Shown here in pieces: positions 46,276-58,290 of a stretch of DNA of 64,000 bases (position 1 is the first letter of the stretch; each line of letters opens with the position of its first letter). This stretch comes from Oscarella lobularis. Its lineage: Eukaryota > Porifera > Homoscleromorpha > Homosclerophorida > Oscarellidae. The notes beneath the pieces are model-generated. The model searched no databases. It saw nothing but the letters and a program-made list of their open reading frames with translations, and had not been told where the DNA came from. A program made the translations under genes and the position numbers. Location of the stretch: NCBI RefSeq assembly GCF_947507565.1, contig NC_089191.1, positions 1,488,001-1,552,000 of the forward strand, given 5' to 3'.

Positions 46276-48511
46276 GCTGAAGCCTGCCGAGAATCAGGGA
46301 CAATTACTTAGTGAAGAAATGTTTTAACGCCAAATTTTTTTTATAGTTCTCTAGAGTCAGCTTCAGTGAAGAGATCGAGCCATCATGCAGTTCAATAAGT
46401 GGTGAGATGTCGAGTCGATGCGTCCCCCCTTATGAGTGGTTTCGCCACGCCCATTATGGGAAAAACATGTCGTTTAGTGATCAGTCGCTCGACGGAAGTG
46501 CATTGCAGCAGCGCCGTTCCATTCGACAATGGAACGTCTACATATTTACATCGCGTAGGTAGAGCCAAGTGAGATTATGCAGATGTAGGACGTCCCCCCG
46601 TGTATGAGTGTAGGCGTTGATGGGTTTCCTTGCCTCCAGTGAAACATAGGCGTCAAGCGATGCGCGTTTTACCTTTAAAAAGAAGCGAAGGACAACTTTA
46701 CTATAAGAAGTGCACTCCGAAGGAAAAATTTCGACACAAACAAGCGATTTGTATCCGGGACATGTTGCCAAGCGAGGAGACACACCTTGCTTCACCTAAA
46801 TCCTATTGGAAAATCACGTGAAAGTGCTAGTTGCCAATCCCTCTCTCTATTTTATCTATGATCGAACCAAATGCCTGCCGTCATTGGGCCTTTATTCGTG
46901 CTTTTGTAATAGCCTCGTTCAGCTCGTCTAGGCGCCGGATGATTCTTTTTCTTCATGGATTCTGGGTACCCAAGACGACTGACCCTGGCTGTCCCCGTTG
47001 CGTATATGTCCATGAAAAATAGCCTTTTGAAGAGATCTGGACTTGTGTAGTAGTTATCCAGATAAAGGACGTGTTCTTTGTTTTAACATCTTTCGACGAG
47101 ATCGAGAACAGACCGTGTGCACAGTCCGTCGCCGCTTCTTCTGTTTGTTTCCCAGTGTAGATAAAAAAGTCCCAGACATACCTGGTTGGAGCATCAGCAA
47201 TAACGAAGGACTTTATTCCCCATTTATGGGGTTTGTCCTTCATATAGCCCCAACGCCCCTTGAAAGGGATCATTGCTTCATCGATGATAATATTTTTTGA
47301 AAGATGGAAAAGTGACTTCAATTTTTCTTTGCAATGATTTATAAGGGGCCTGACCTAGTCATGGCATCTACTGACAATAATATTAGACAAAGTAAATACC
47401 TTCTGAAGCTTTTCTCGACGAGAATGACCTCGTGGAAGGTCTGCGGCTATGTCTGACATATGAAGAAATCGATTTATTTGTTTATACCTGGTGATAGAGA
47501 ATACAGTTCTCAATTTCGCATTTACTGATTTGTTTATACCTGGTCTCAGAAAATACAGTAGACAAATTTGTTTTCATGTAATGACAGGACGTCTGCCAGT
47601 AGTCCTCAAGTCGAGGAAAACGCAAAACGCCCATCAAAATCGAAAGACCAAGGAAAGCCTTCATTTCCCGTTTGGAAATCGGGCAACAGGTTCTCCCTGG
47701 CTTTTCGAGACGGGCTTCTACGCTGTCGGCGTAAGAGTTGCTGTTCTGGACAAGCAGGTCGAGGAGTTGATCGGTCCAAAACAGGTGGAAAAAGAACAAC
47801 GCGTCGGCGTCGTCGGGTGCATCAACTGCCGGCTCTGTTTCGCTGGTAAATTCCATCAGAGGGTAATGAACAAAATTGTCCGACCACTCTGATGGAAAAA
47901 CGATATCGTAACCTGGCTCGTCTGTGGAAAGAAAGCAAGAAATTCCACTCAGAGCACAAAACAAACAAACCAACCTAACCGGAAGTGGGTGGATGATCGT
48001 CTTCGCTCTCGTTTGTCGAAACGGCACCTTTGTCGCTACTCTCAGCGGCGTCTACATCGTCGTCGACAAGTCCTCTTCAATGTCCTCGCTTTCGCTACCA
48101 GAAAAACTCGCGGCGGCCCCCTCAACTACTCTTGACGGTTAGCGATCGTACTTCGGATTTTCTCCAAAGAACGCTACCTTCTTCGGCATCGATAAGCAAG
48201 TCGTCGTCGTCGTCGTCGTCGTCGTCGCTAAAAGCGTCGAAAATAGCAAAATCAGCCATGCGTTGGAGAGTTCTCGCTCGACAAGAACGCTTGGCCGCCA
48301 TCTTCGATGCGTATTACGTCACGATTGTTTTTTCATAGTAACCGACGCGAAAAGGCTGCGCACACGGCGTAAGTAAGTACGCAATAAACACCCGTATGCG
48401 CGTATGCTGTTGTATTTTCTCTAAAGTCTACGCAGACAGCGTAGATGCAGGTATTAACAAGCGCGCGCCAACTACCAATTAAGTGGCGATCGCCGGTGAA
48501 AGGGTTTTTAA

Positions 48512-49177
48512 TTAATTAATTACTTTGTTAATTAATTTTCTATTTTTCATTGCCTCAACTATTGTACGAGAAGGAACGAAATCGTATCAAAAAATCACGG
48601 TTATTCTATGGAGAAGATGACTTGACTGATCACCGACGTTTCTAGACTCCCAAGTCGAATACCGGTAACCGCCTTCTCGTGCGGATTCAAACGGAACTTG
48701 AGACAGCCGAGAAGCGACGTCGACCGGCCCAAAAGCGACTCCCGCGATTGGCGAGAGAGGAAAGAGGAAGTAAGACAAAAAATAGCGATATAGATACAGT
48801 ATAACGATAAATTGTTTTGTACAGAATCTACAGCATTGACGAGCGCTTCAAAGCGACGCCGCCGAAAAACGAGCACGCATGGAGAAAATTCGCGCGATGC
48901 AACTAGAGGAAGGGAGGAAGCAGCGAATGGGGAGACAATTCGAAGAGGAATTCAATAGAAAATATGAGAGCAAATTCAAAGGGGTATAAGTGTCTCAGAG
49001 TGCAGTTGTTAAAGAGCAACTGAAGTGGGCAGAATTTTCTTCCAGTTTGACCTACCGCTGGGTTGCAGTTTTTGTCTTAGATAGCTTCTGAAAATTATTC
49101 CTTCTAAATATGAATTTTGGCGGAGATATTCGTGTTTCTCACTTCGTCCTGTGACGTAGAGAAGTGAAGGGGAGTAC
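48512..49177 (+). other. Spacer with a small charged open frame
   Basis: At 48841-48989 an open frame reads AAEKRARMEKIRAMQLEEGR, QFEEEFNRKYESKF and stops at TAA. It looks like the helical end of a protein and could be a terminal exon after the AG near 48824, but no partner exon or family is apparent. The rest shows no feature. Confidence 0.3.
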
Positions 49178-50035
49178 AGTGGAACCTGGTTATTGCAGTC
49201 ACCTACTTGCTCAAGTTCAGTGGCCGCTATAAACAGGTGGCCGTTTAAACGAAACGCATGTTATTTCGATAATTCACTTTAAAATGAAATGAAACGAGGC
49301 TGTTCAAGTTAGTTAAGCACTACTTTTTCCTAAAGTAATCATGTATAGTCGCCTGATTTATCTTCTTCATGCTCTGTAGTTTAGCTTCTTTCAATCTTGT
49401 TGACGGGCAAAATGCAGCATCTGCTTCTTTCTCGTTTCCCTTATCGTCGGCGAAATGAAGAAGGACCTGCGCAACAAAGATAGCATGATCGTAGGACTCT
49501 ATCTGTTGCTGACGATCTTCTTGCTCTTCTTCTTCGCTGTCGGTTTCAACGTCTGACTCAGGACAAAATTTCTTTGAGCTTTTCATGCCTTCAATCGCTG
49601 CGGACCAGAGTTTGTCCTAACAATCTTCTCCCTCCTCAATTGTGGCGCACGTTGCAACGTCCGTATCATATTCCGCGTACTCTAATGCACACACGTCAGC
49701 ATCAATGCCACTTACCGAATCTTCCAGTGTCGAAGAGCCGTCATCATTTTTCCCGTCCAAATCTAAATCGACGAATGGATCTTCCTCGATTTCCCCTTCC
49801 ACCAGAGTAACACCGCAGAGCTTGAAACATTTAGCTATTGTTCTAGCCGTGACATCTTCAAACGCTGCTCTTGTCCATCTGATTGCGTCTAGGACAGTCA
49901 CAGCCTTGGCAATGCTAGAAGCTGACATGTCGGTTGAATCAATTAGTGCAAGAACGTGCGTCAGAAGGTTGTGACAAGGTCGTGCTCAGGACCCCGTAGC
50001 AGTTTATGGCGTCATGCCCACGACGCCCTCCTAAA
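49178..50035 (-). pseudogene. Tigger-type element, C-terminal fragment
   Basis: The left end TACAGTGGAACCTGGTTATT (49176-49195) with a nearby GTGGCCG repeat resembles a Tigger terminus. On the minus strand the transposase C-terminus is legible: AKAVTVLDAIRWTRAAFEDV, TIAKCFKLCGV, acidic FVDLDLDGKNDD, and after a shift KEAKLQSMKKINQATIHDYF. It corresponds to the part of the pogo gene at 24960-26116. The catalytic domain and the right end are missing; the sequence breaks near 50035. Confidence 0.7.
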
Positions 50036-50139
50036 AAAAAATAATGTGAAACTCAAAAAGAGAAGAACTCTACCATACCGTGATCTTGTGCTTGCCGCTT
50101 GCCTTCTCTGCTGAATGTATGCCTGCTGCCGTATATAAA

Positions 50140-50690
50140 ATCAATAGGCAGACAAGCATATTTTTGTTTTCGGCGTCATTCTCCTAGGGAGACTATCAAT
50201 GTCCGAGACGAACTTTGGTACTTCTGAAAGTGGCGGGAACAGAAAAGAATTTGCCGACCAATTGATTCCAGTACTAAACAGCAAGAGAAAGTTCTTTTGT
50301 AGCAGAAATGTATGTTGTTTCGTCGACAATAATGGAAAATATGGCGACTTGATAACACAGTCAACCAATCGTTCTTCAAGCTGTGCACTGAATTCTGAGA
50401 GCATTTCTTGAGAGCTTTGTTCAGAATTGTCTGTTCATTTCTGTCAATGTGAGTCGCAAAAGCGACTGATACTCTATGTCAATGCACAGTTGCCGCAGTG
50501 ATCGTAAGTGCGTAATGTGAGCAATTTCGTTTTTTTCTAGCCAGTAAAGAAACCTGATTGCGTCGCATAACCCTTCGCCGTCAACAGTTAGCTCACGCTC
50601 AAAAGGATCGTCGGGGCGCTGTCGCTGCTGTCGAGGAACGGTTTCATCCTGAAATGTTTTAGGACGCCGCTTGTGAAATTTACGCATTAC
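50140..50690 (-). pseudogene. hAT/ZNF862-like transposase fragment
   Basis: A minus-strand frame from 50687 (DAIRFLYWLEKNEIAHITHL) matches the region ahead of the catalytic domain. Near 50400-50270 another frame reads EFSAQLEERLVDCVIKSPYF and, after a shift, SIIVDETTYISATKELSLAV, with the first catalytic Asp of the hAT fold. The rest of the domain is unreadable. Confidence 0.6.
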
Positions 50691-50699
50691 GTGTCGCTA

Positions 50700-52130
50700 A
50701 AAGATGACTGGCGGAGTCGTTCGATGCTCGCATTTGCCATTTTCCCCTGATCGTGAATGGCACACTTATTTTTTCTGTCGGATATAGGGCCTGAAGAAGT
50801 TTCAAAGAGTGTTCCAGAAGTAGTCTTAAAGTAGGAGTTGGGCTTTGAGAGTCTTCGAAACTCATTTTGATTCGCGAGTGACAAACAACAAACACACGAA
50901 CCTCAGATACACAACAGTCTTCTACTCGTTCCGTTTTTGTACCTTTCTTTTAGTTTTTAAATTCAAATCGAAGGACATTGTACCGTATCACTGCAAAAGA
51001 GAAACTATTTGCACCGAGATTTGGCAAAGGCAATGTGGGTATGAAAGATTAAAATTGCAGTCTCCTTTCAATATGAAGGTACCTTTCGCTCGTTTCGTTT
51101 CTGCAAAATTGCTTCATGACAATCGGTTTTACTGATCCTATACCATTTCGCTCTCCTCCACAAAGTTCCTCTAAAAATATACGATATTTAAAAATATTGT
51201 TCAGCGATAGGTAAGTACACACCAGTTATGCAAGAAGTACTACAACTCAATTTACGTGAACTCTACCGTAACGTCTTTCATCTAATTGTTGGAACTGCCT
51301 CTTAGTAATGCTATCTAGTTTACATTTATCTACTACACAGAGAAAATGAGACAAACGGAGCAGGCTATGTAACAGCTTGACGTGATCACATTAAATGTTA
51401 CCTTCTCTTTTGTCTATTCCATAATCGTCATTATACGGATCTAGAAAGCAGGAAGTAAAAAACCGAACTAACGCTACATTGAAAGGTAAACGATATTTGG
51501 ATTAACGGCGAGAAATAATTCAACAAATCGATACAAATCTTGAAAATGTTCAAAAGAGGTTAGGAACTTAAAATTGCGCTAAACTGAGAGTTGATCTCAA
51601 GTCTTATTCACGAATTGCGGGTTTGATCAGCTGCGGGCTCCAACATAGCAACGGCGACGGCCGCTTTCTCGTCAGCTTGTTTCCGTCCTTTAACAAAATA
51701 CAAAATAGCGCCCATATTGACAAATGTTTTAAAATTAAATTATGAATAAGCGGTATGACAGACTTAATACAAAATAAAGCGCACGAAATCAAAACAGGAA
51801 TCGAAAGTGTCCTTTCAAGCGCAACGACATCTCACGAGGGTCTGTTCCGTACAAATGTGGCGTACTAATGGAATCAATTGTCAAATGTGTGACATACGGT
51901 CACCTGTCAATGACTCACCTATATGACGGAGAAAGACTGGCAAACACGGCACACAAGTTTTGCCAACGGCTCACAGGTTTCGCCAACTACTCATTTTCAT
52001 TTGGTCGCGGCAAAAAACCCACTGGCGCCAAGAGCTTAGGAAAGTGAAGAGGTGCCTGAGACATGGAGGTCGCAACGAAGCCGCGTGCACATGCGGGTAA
52101 CATGTACCGTAGCTAACCCTCACCCTAGCT
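50700..52130. other. No gene seen
   Basis: About 1.4 kb without recognisable proteins or structured repeats. Confidence 0.4.
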
Positions 52131-52655
52131 GACAAAAATGTGACTCCGTCGGCGCCATCGTCGTCTGAAGCGCCTGCGCCCGCGCCGTCGGTGGAGAAGA
52201 ATATGCGATCATATGCCGATCGTTGATAATCTGAGTGCTATAATGTCTGGCCTAGTATGTATTGATTGATTAATTAATTGATTAATTATTTACAGATATT
52301 CGTTTCTCCGTTCGTTGCGCCCTCGCCAACAAGCGGCGAGTTTAATCGCCCATCGCAAAAAAGGCGCTTGCCCTCGACGAAGAGGAAGCAGCGATTAGGA
52401 TCGCCGATCTCGAAATTGCGCTTAGCCTGGCCGAGGAGGAAGCTGCAATTAGGCTCGCCGATCGCGAAGCAGCGCTTCGCCGAAAGAAAGAACAAACGGC
52501 GAGCCTAATCACCAATCGCGAAAAGGCGCTTGCCCTCGACGAAGAGGAAGCGGCGATTAGGCTCCTCGATCGCGAAGCAGCGCTTCGCTGAAAAGAAGAA
52601 CAAGCGGCGAGCCTAATTGCCGAACGTCTAGACTCTAGAGTCAGCAACGGTAATA
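52131..52655 (+). pseudogene. Helical-repeat coding region with internal duplication
   Basis: A short exon-like stretch (PSAPSSSEAPAPAPSVEKN, 52140-52230) precedes an open frame without ATG from 52355 to a donor-like GGTAATAC near 52650. It repeats KALALDEEEAAIR(I/L) twice and (A/I)DREAALR(R)K(K)EEQ(T/A)ASLI twice, so 52363-52406 and 52518-52561 are nearly identical at DNA level. The composition predicts long charged helices or a coiled coil. TGA replaces an Arg codon (CGC-CGA in the earlier copy) at about 52589. Family unknown. Confidence 0.4.
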
Positions 52656-53370
52656 CACTATTATGTTTTCGTATGAATTGTTGAAGAAATTTTACACTCT
52701 TTTCTTAGAAACTATTATCAAAGGAAAAAGAGGCGGCGTTTGGCTGAAAAGAAATTTGTAACATTGTATCGTTTTTGTGAATTCATGAAGGTTTTAGTTA
52801 TGTTATAGGATCATGTCGTTCGATATGTGAAGAGCTTCTCTTCAATACTAGGCGAATTCTCTGGTGACATTACGTATAGAAGCAGCTGTAAACGCGACTT
52901 ACCAATGATACTGCGTATAGACGAAGCCGCTGGTTATGACGACGACAACGAAAGTTATGAGTGATATTAGAATATCAGCTTAATGCGTGACTTACCAATG
53001 ATTTACTTAGTTGCTCGCTCTCGCGCCCTCCCTGAACATCAAGCGGACGAAGACAACGAAGGTGTGATATAGAATATCAGTTAAATGCTCGACTTATGAA
53101 TGATTCTGCGTATAGGCTAAGCCGCTCGCCCAGTCGTTCAAGCGGGGTCCGCAGCGGCAGGTGAGTTTGAATAATCCTTAACTGATTCTGATCTTCACTC
53201 AAAATATTTTCGTTTGCGCATGACAAGCCGAGCAGAACGATAACATCAACGAGACGAGTAAGAATTCGCCGTGTAGCTAGCTTGTCAATAATAAATTCAC
53301 GCGCCTTTTTCTCTTTGTCGCTGAATTATGTCGTTTGCCTCCTGGTAAGAAGTAGAGGCAAATTCAGGCA

Positions 53371-53965
53371 ATGATTTCTCATTTGTTTGCTATTTTGGAA
53401 GATCAAATTTTGCAAGCCGCCTCGGAAGGTACGTCGCTATTCTCTTACTTCACCGTCATTTTTTGTTTATTTGGCAGTCATTAGGGAGGAGATAAGAAGA
53501 ATTCGCAATAGAAAAAGAATCATAAAAGGACGTCTTGTTCTTCTCGTCCAGGCCTAGTAATATGATTAATCGTTTATTGTTTACGCAAACTTAAATATAT
53601 TTTAGAATCGATCATCCTGAGAAGAAAACGCTAGAGGAATTATATGCTGCGGCTGGTGGCAGCAAAGTGAAAGACGCCTGGCGTCCAAGAAACAGGGTGC
53701 TGTTGCGTCCATCTGAAAAGTTACGTCTGAGAAAGGTGAGCAGTTTCCAGCATTTTAACGCAATGCACGTATGACCTAAAATTTTTATTTAATATGACTA
53801 CGTTTATTTCGCTTACTGTTTCCGCAGATCAATCTTTGTAGCCGGCTTTACAGACCACCTTTGGTTGGTATTCCCTCGCACTCACTACACTCAGTACCCT
53901 TTAGATCAGGTGACATCATAGAGAGCGTTATCTATTTCAAGAAAAGGACAGACCTCTTACGTTAA
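53371..53965 (+). other. Chain of possible exons of an unidentified gene
   Basis: Candidate exons: 53371-53428 (MISHLFAILEDQILQAASE; donor GTACGT), one after GGCAG at 53478 (REEIRRIRNRKRIIKGR, ending in a TAG), one after TTTTAG near 53604 (DHPEKKTLEELYAAAGGSKV, donor GTGAGC) and one after CCGCAG near 53826 ending TAA near 53963. Splice signals are good but the second-to-third junction does not keep frame. No family recognised. Confidence 0.3.
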
Positions 53966-54439
53966 TATCCGTGATCCTGCTACAACAGCATTTGCATAGT
54001 ACAATACTCAGCGCCAATCCAGGATGAAATAGGGCGGGGGACCACAATATTTTTCAAGGAACACGCCCCTTCTAAGCCGAAACATCAAAGCGATAAATGA
54101 CGCCAGAGCAAAAGGGAGGGCCTGACTTTGGTGAGTCTAATTTGTTGTTGAACTGTTTTTACAGCACCTGTTTGAGGATATTTCCTGTAACCCACGGTGA
54201 ATAAACTGCCAAATTCCTCGAGAATTCCCTCCGCAAGGCAGTAAGCATCTCATTTCTGCTCAAATTCACATGGCCGCAATTATTTAGGGCTTAGCGCCAA
54301 GCAGAAATGATGCAAAACCCAACTCTGGCAACTAGTATCCTCTTCAGTTGACTTTTCTTGAGAACGTCATCAATGATTTGACTAAATAGTATACATTTAG
54401 TTATAAAACTAAGGTAGAATATAAATTAGCGAAATACAG

Positions 54440-55544
54440 GGAATAATTGACATTCCAGAAGTGGGACCCGGAGGACGGCTGTTTGTGCAACATCGGAAGT
54501 CAAAACGGGACCTTTTCGGTTTGGCCGGTTGCACACGCGCCCAAAATTGCTGGCGGTAATACTCTCTGCCTTTTCCAGACAAGCGACGAGGACTGCAGTC
54601 TAGTCAGCCTTTCAACTGCGTCCCGTTCTTCCACAGTGACTGACAAACACGATATTATATCATCGACTGTTGCGTTGGGAATACCTTTTTTGTCAGCAAG
54701 TCTGCATACTCTCTCTACCGGATCACTAGGAGCTGAAGTGTACGACGAGGTCGGCAAATCCTTCTTTTTATCCTAAATCTTTCTTTTTGTAGGTAGTCCA
54801 CGACGTACTCAACCCATTTTCCTCTAATAATTTTGCAAGGATGTCGCAATCCGCAAGGAGACCACCCAACTTAACTCTTTTTCGGACCTCACCGATGTCC
54901 ACGTCGGCAGCAAACTGAAACATTGATGGCCCAGTGCTAGGTTCGATCCACGCACAAGCCTCTGACTTGCAGGACGTTTTGGCCAAATAACAAGCACAGC
55001 TGCAATACGCTTACACGACTGCGATTGCTGGCTTTGCATTGACATGCTGCACCTTTAATTCTTGCAATTTGCTCACGACCATTGCTACAGAAGATCACAA
55101 AACAATCGTACTGAGGCGGGGTTGACAGCATCGTGGGCTTGCATTTCCCTTTGCAATAATGCGCTTCATCTGCACTATTGTGGTATTGCACGCCCGAAAC
55201 GTGGCCGTCTTTTGCTAAGCGACACCCACTGAAACAATTTTTAATGTAGCCTCCAAATTTGCGAAGGTATGCTTGCACCGCGTCCGACGACAACTCAGGA
55301 AACTTTTCTACGTGGCCGTCCACCCAGGGTTCTTTGGTGGATGCAAAGGTTTGTACTCAGGAGCGGGAGCCACGTTTACGGCTTGCACTGGAGCGTCAAG
55401 CTTTTTCTCCTTCTGCGTCATTTCTATTAAGGCGATAACACAACCCAATACGTCTTCACGGTCTCCAGAACGACAAACGGTCGGGTGATTTACTCGCAGC
55501 CACGTCCTCATTTGCTGCACCGTCCATGAACGAGGATCACCCAT
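54440..55544 (-). pseudogene. SWIM/YqaJ protein, N-terminal half (ISL2EU companion type)
   Basis: From ATG 55544: SWTVQQMRTWLRVNHPTVCR resembles a SAP-like motif, followed by a Pro-rich linker. A frame shift near 55310 leads to FPELSSDAVQAYLRKFGGYI, then KCKPTMLSTPPQYDCFVIF, and a SWIM-type zinc motif (ACQCKA; after a shift QSCKRIAAVL). Next SEACAWIEPSTG, and finally VEERDAVERLTRLQSSSLVW near 54580, which is where the YqaJ nuclease domain begins (TRxQSxSxxW). The nuclease core is missing; the complementary half of a related gene is at 1575-2423. Frame shifts at about 55310, 55020 and 54765 break it. Confidence 0.65.
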
Positions 55545-55989
55545 ACGAACTTTAGAGGAACGCGAAGCGTGGTCGAACCGGTTGATATGAAATAGAGGAC
55601 GCGCAACGCACTCGCAAAGGTCGTATAAAACATCGACAGCCGTATGGAAACGTTATCTGTCAGCGAGGAGCCGTACCTTTCGCCTCCGGAGAATCACCTG
55701 GGCCAACGGAAGCACATCGAGGCTCGCGGAGCGCTTTGGCGATGATCACTGAAGGTGTAGCATTGCATACGTTTAGGTGGTTTTTTACCTGAGTCTGTTT
55801 TTACGGCGCAAATTTGCCGTCTGCTGATTCCTAGATGGCGGCGATGCCCGACGAAAGTCCCGATTTTGCAGCGAGATGACCTCAAGACGGACAACCGACC
55901 AAACCAGGAGTAAGTCTAAACCTCGCCTAGCATCTTAACTAAAACTCAACGGCTCTACGACAAACAGTCGCCACTCCAGAGAGTGATAT

Positions 55990-57600
55990 TTTAAGCCACC
56001 TCCCATAATTAACCACCTCCCATAATTAAATCTGGTCAACTCGACACCAACTTCAGCGGATGCGCTAGAAACCCCTCCCTAATATCCTCTATGAGTGAAT
56101 CAAATTACTTTGCGTTAATGATAGACGAGACAACAGACTGCACAGTTACTGAGCAGTTGTCAAAACACGGGCGATTAATTTGCAAGTCAACGGGGCGACT
56201 TAGCCATTTTCTAATAATAATCAATCTACTTCATTCTGAAGTTGATATTACAATGTCGGAGGAAAGCAGCTGCATTCCATCTGGGGCTGAAACCGTGACA
56301 AAACGCGTAATGGAATACGTCGAAGGAGCAGAGCTAGGTGTAAACAAACTGAGAGGAATTGGAACCGATGGAGCCTCAACATTGATGGGTGTCAAGACTG
56401 GCGTCGTTGCCCGACTGAAGGGGAAACAGCCTTCTCTTATAGGCGTTTCCTGCGTGGGACGTCGCGTGAATCTTGCTTCTACGCAGGCAGGGAACACCGT
56501 CCCTTATGTCAAAACATTTGGAAACATTTTTGTGAAGTTTTTCACTTTTTTGATAACAGCGCTGTGTGATCTGCTTGGTTAGAGGCATTTCAGACTTTGC
56601 GACAAGAGGAGACGAGCAAGATGATAGCGCCCTGCGCCACGAGGTGACTCAGTGTTGAGCACAGTGTCAACAGACTTAGATAAAAGTTCATTTCTGTTCT
56701 GATGAGCTTGCAGCGAGAAAGCCAAGAGCGTGGTGATGCTAAAGCTTTGGGATTGCACCGTTTAATGCCCGAATATCGATTTCTAGCAACGATGCAACAG
56801 ATGTGCGACGAACTACTCCACGTAAGTACCCTGTCCAAATGCTTTCAGTACTCCACGTGTGATTGCAGTATCAATCCCGGTCTCATCGCCTCAACTATTG
56901 CATGTTTGAAGCAGCTGAAGTTCACCGAGGGAAGACACACAAGACGCTTGCCCGCTCTTCTTAAAGAATTAAAAGAAGCGAAAATTGATGTACGTAAACC
57001 ACATAATTTAGGTGAACTGCACTTCAACGACAGTATTCGGAAACGCTTTCTTGACAAATTGAGTGACACCCTTGAAAGCAGATTTCAGGAAAAGGACATA
57101 ATGGTCTCATTTGATATACTAAACCTGCAGCGAATACCCCGTTTATCTACAAATCTCAGCCCTGATGGATTACGGCATGAGAGAACTACGGTGTTTTACA
57201 AACAAGTTTGAAGGAAGTCTGGTGAATCGCGATTCGTGCGAGGAGGAATGGAGCAGTTTTCGCCATTTCCAGAACGACCCTTCTAACAACACTAAAGCTC
57301 TTGAGGCAGTGGTCAACGAACACTGTACAAATCCCACATCTTCACGCGTTTTCCCTATGTCAGCTATGGCGAATATATGCAGAGTTGTGCCTATTCATAC
57401 GTCAGACGTCGAACGGACCTTTTCGCAACTAAAACTTGTAAAGACGAGAATTCTTAACAGGATTAAGAAAAAGACTCTTGATTCTTTGCTACGCATCATC
57501 CTCGAAGGTCCAGACTTGAAGGATTTTTCTTTCGAAGAAGCTTTCGAAATTTGGGCCAATAAGAAAAACGCCGCATTTCTTCGCGCCATCCTTAAATATT
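55990..57600 (+). pseudogene. hAT/ZNF862-like transposase, broken
   Basis: 56091 onward reads NYFALMIDETTDCTVTEQLS (first Asp), LRGIGTDGASTLMGVKTGVV (second Asp) and VNLASTQAGNTVPYVKTF. After a stop at 56582 and about 120 unreadable bases, another frame gives LGLHRLMPEYRFLATMQQM, KCFQYSTCDCSINPGLIAS. The last part, from 57190, has SAMANICRVVPIHTSDVERT, FSQLKLVKTRILNRIKKKTL, the hAT dimerisation domain with the catalytic Glu, and ends near 57590. The zinc finger is absent. Two frame breaks and a stop make it inactive. Confidence 0.75.
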
Positions 57601-57841
57601 GCCCGTCAATTTTGTTACGATATCCTACTGCTGATTACCCGCCGTGCAAAGAAAACTACATTAAAAAATGCCTCGCCCTACTATTTTTTGTCGGGGGCTC
57701 CGCTCCCGAACCCCCACTCTTACATTCTGATCCTGGACATACGGAGACAGAGATGGCGGTCCTTTCAGCAGCACTTGTTTGGACGCAGCAGGATACTTGG
57801 TCAAGTGTGAACCTGAAGTGCCACATATCAAAGTCAACTGA

Positions 57842-58290
57842 ATGTTAAAAGAAGACCGTGAACGACGTGCCGCACGGCTTTCTCCGGTCAAGGAAAAGCC
57901 AACGACATCCCCGCAGCTACAGAAGAGGAAAATGACCAAGTGCAAATGCACAATTCGGTGTACAAGAAACTCTTGTCCGTCTCGCATTGCCAACGTCTTA
58001 TGCCACGAATTGTTTCACCCCACTCGCGGCTGCGCCAATGCCAAAAAAACAGTTACGAAACAAAAATTGAAATCACTGAAGAAAAAACGTTGAGCCAGAG
58101 AAAGGTGCTTCTTCCCTGTGACAAAGAGGACGTTCTAACGGGCAAGTGGCTAAGCGACAGGGTAATTCACAGCGCCCAGACGTTACTAGCAAAGCAGTTT
58201 CCGTTTATCCAGGGCTTGCAAGATCCGCTGAATAAAGATCTTGACGGTTTTAATATGATGAAATTTTTTATTAATTCAGATCGCGTTTGA
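57842..58290 (+). pseudogene. CxC-type zinc and Ulp1-like protein fragment
   Basis: One frame reads KCKCTIRCTRNSCPSRIANV, CHELFHPTRGCANA, a CxC-rich zinc-like segment seen in TE-borne genes of cnidarians and sponges. The overlapping frame at 58110 reads LTGKWLSDRVIHSAQTLLAK, QFPFIQGLQDPL, resembling the start of a C48/Ulp1-like cysteine protease domain in the same genes (WLxDxxIxxAxxLLxxQFPxxxGLQ). The catalytic His, Asp and Cys would be downstream and are not present. Confidence 0.4.

Larger units (their letters stand above)
42280..46860 (-). mobile_element. Intact-looking P-superfamily transposon with two genes
   Basis: The ends are inverted repeats: 42280-42326 and 46814-46860 match over about 47 bp with one difference (CATAGATAAAATAGAGAGAG, then GGATTGGCAACTAGCAC, then TCACGTGA). 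ATCGAAC is duplicated at 42273-42279 and 46861-46867, and reading across it restores the WFD codons of the host piggyBac. Inside are two convergent genes: an unknown protein (+, 42359-43342) and a nine-exon P-type transposase (-, 46275-43381), with 38 bp between their stops. Both reading frames are uninterrupted once short introns are removed, so this copy may be recently active. About 535 bp lie between the transposase start and the right end. Confidence 0.9.
41715..48301 (-). pseudogene. piggyBac transposase split by the P insertion
   Basis: ATG at 48301 starts an acidic N-terminus with a poly-Asp run encoded by CGT repeats (48196-48226). An exon from about 47930 has FVHYPLMEFTSETEP, LEKPGRTCCPISKREMKAFLGL and RFPRLEDYWQT. 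A ~63-bp duplication near 47490-47555 disturbs it before NRFLHMSD. From 47345 it reads NIIIDEAMIPFKGRWGY (first Asp region), then YPESMKKK...RGYYKS and AGIWFD at 46870. There the P element sits. The gene resumes at 42272: WFDRRYENFLST, PPYLPDYIKHMRGFDRGDQL (third Asp), and a C-terminal Cys-rich domain (CRVCSKKK...CSECRVHLC...RCF) ending with TAA at 41715. The joined WFD motif shows the insertion point exactly. Confidence 0.85.
41458..48507 (-). mobile_element. piggyBac element interrupted by a P element
   Basis: The left end is TTAA (41454-41457) then CCCTTTCTCCGG; the right end reads, in reverse, CCCTTTCACCGG (48493-48504) with TTAA at 48508-48511 after three extra T. The transposase runs on the minus strand. 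A P-superfamily element occupies 42280-46860, so without it the piggyBac is about 2.5 kb, a normal size. This is a clear nested insertion: piggyBac first, P later. Confidence 0.85.
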
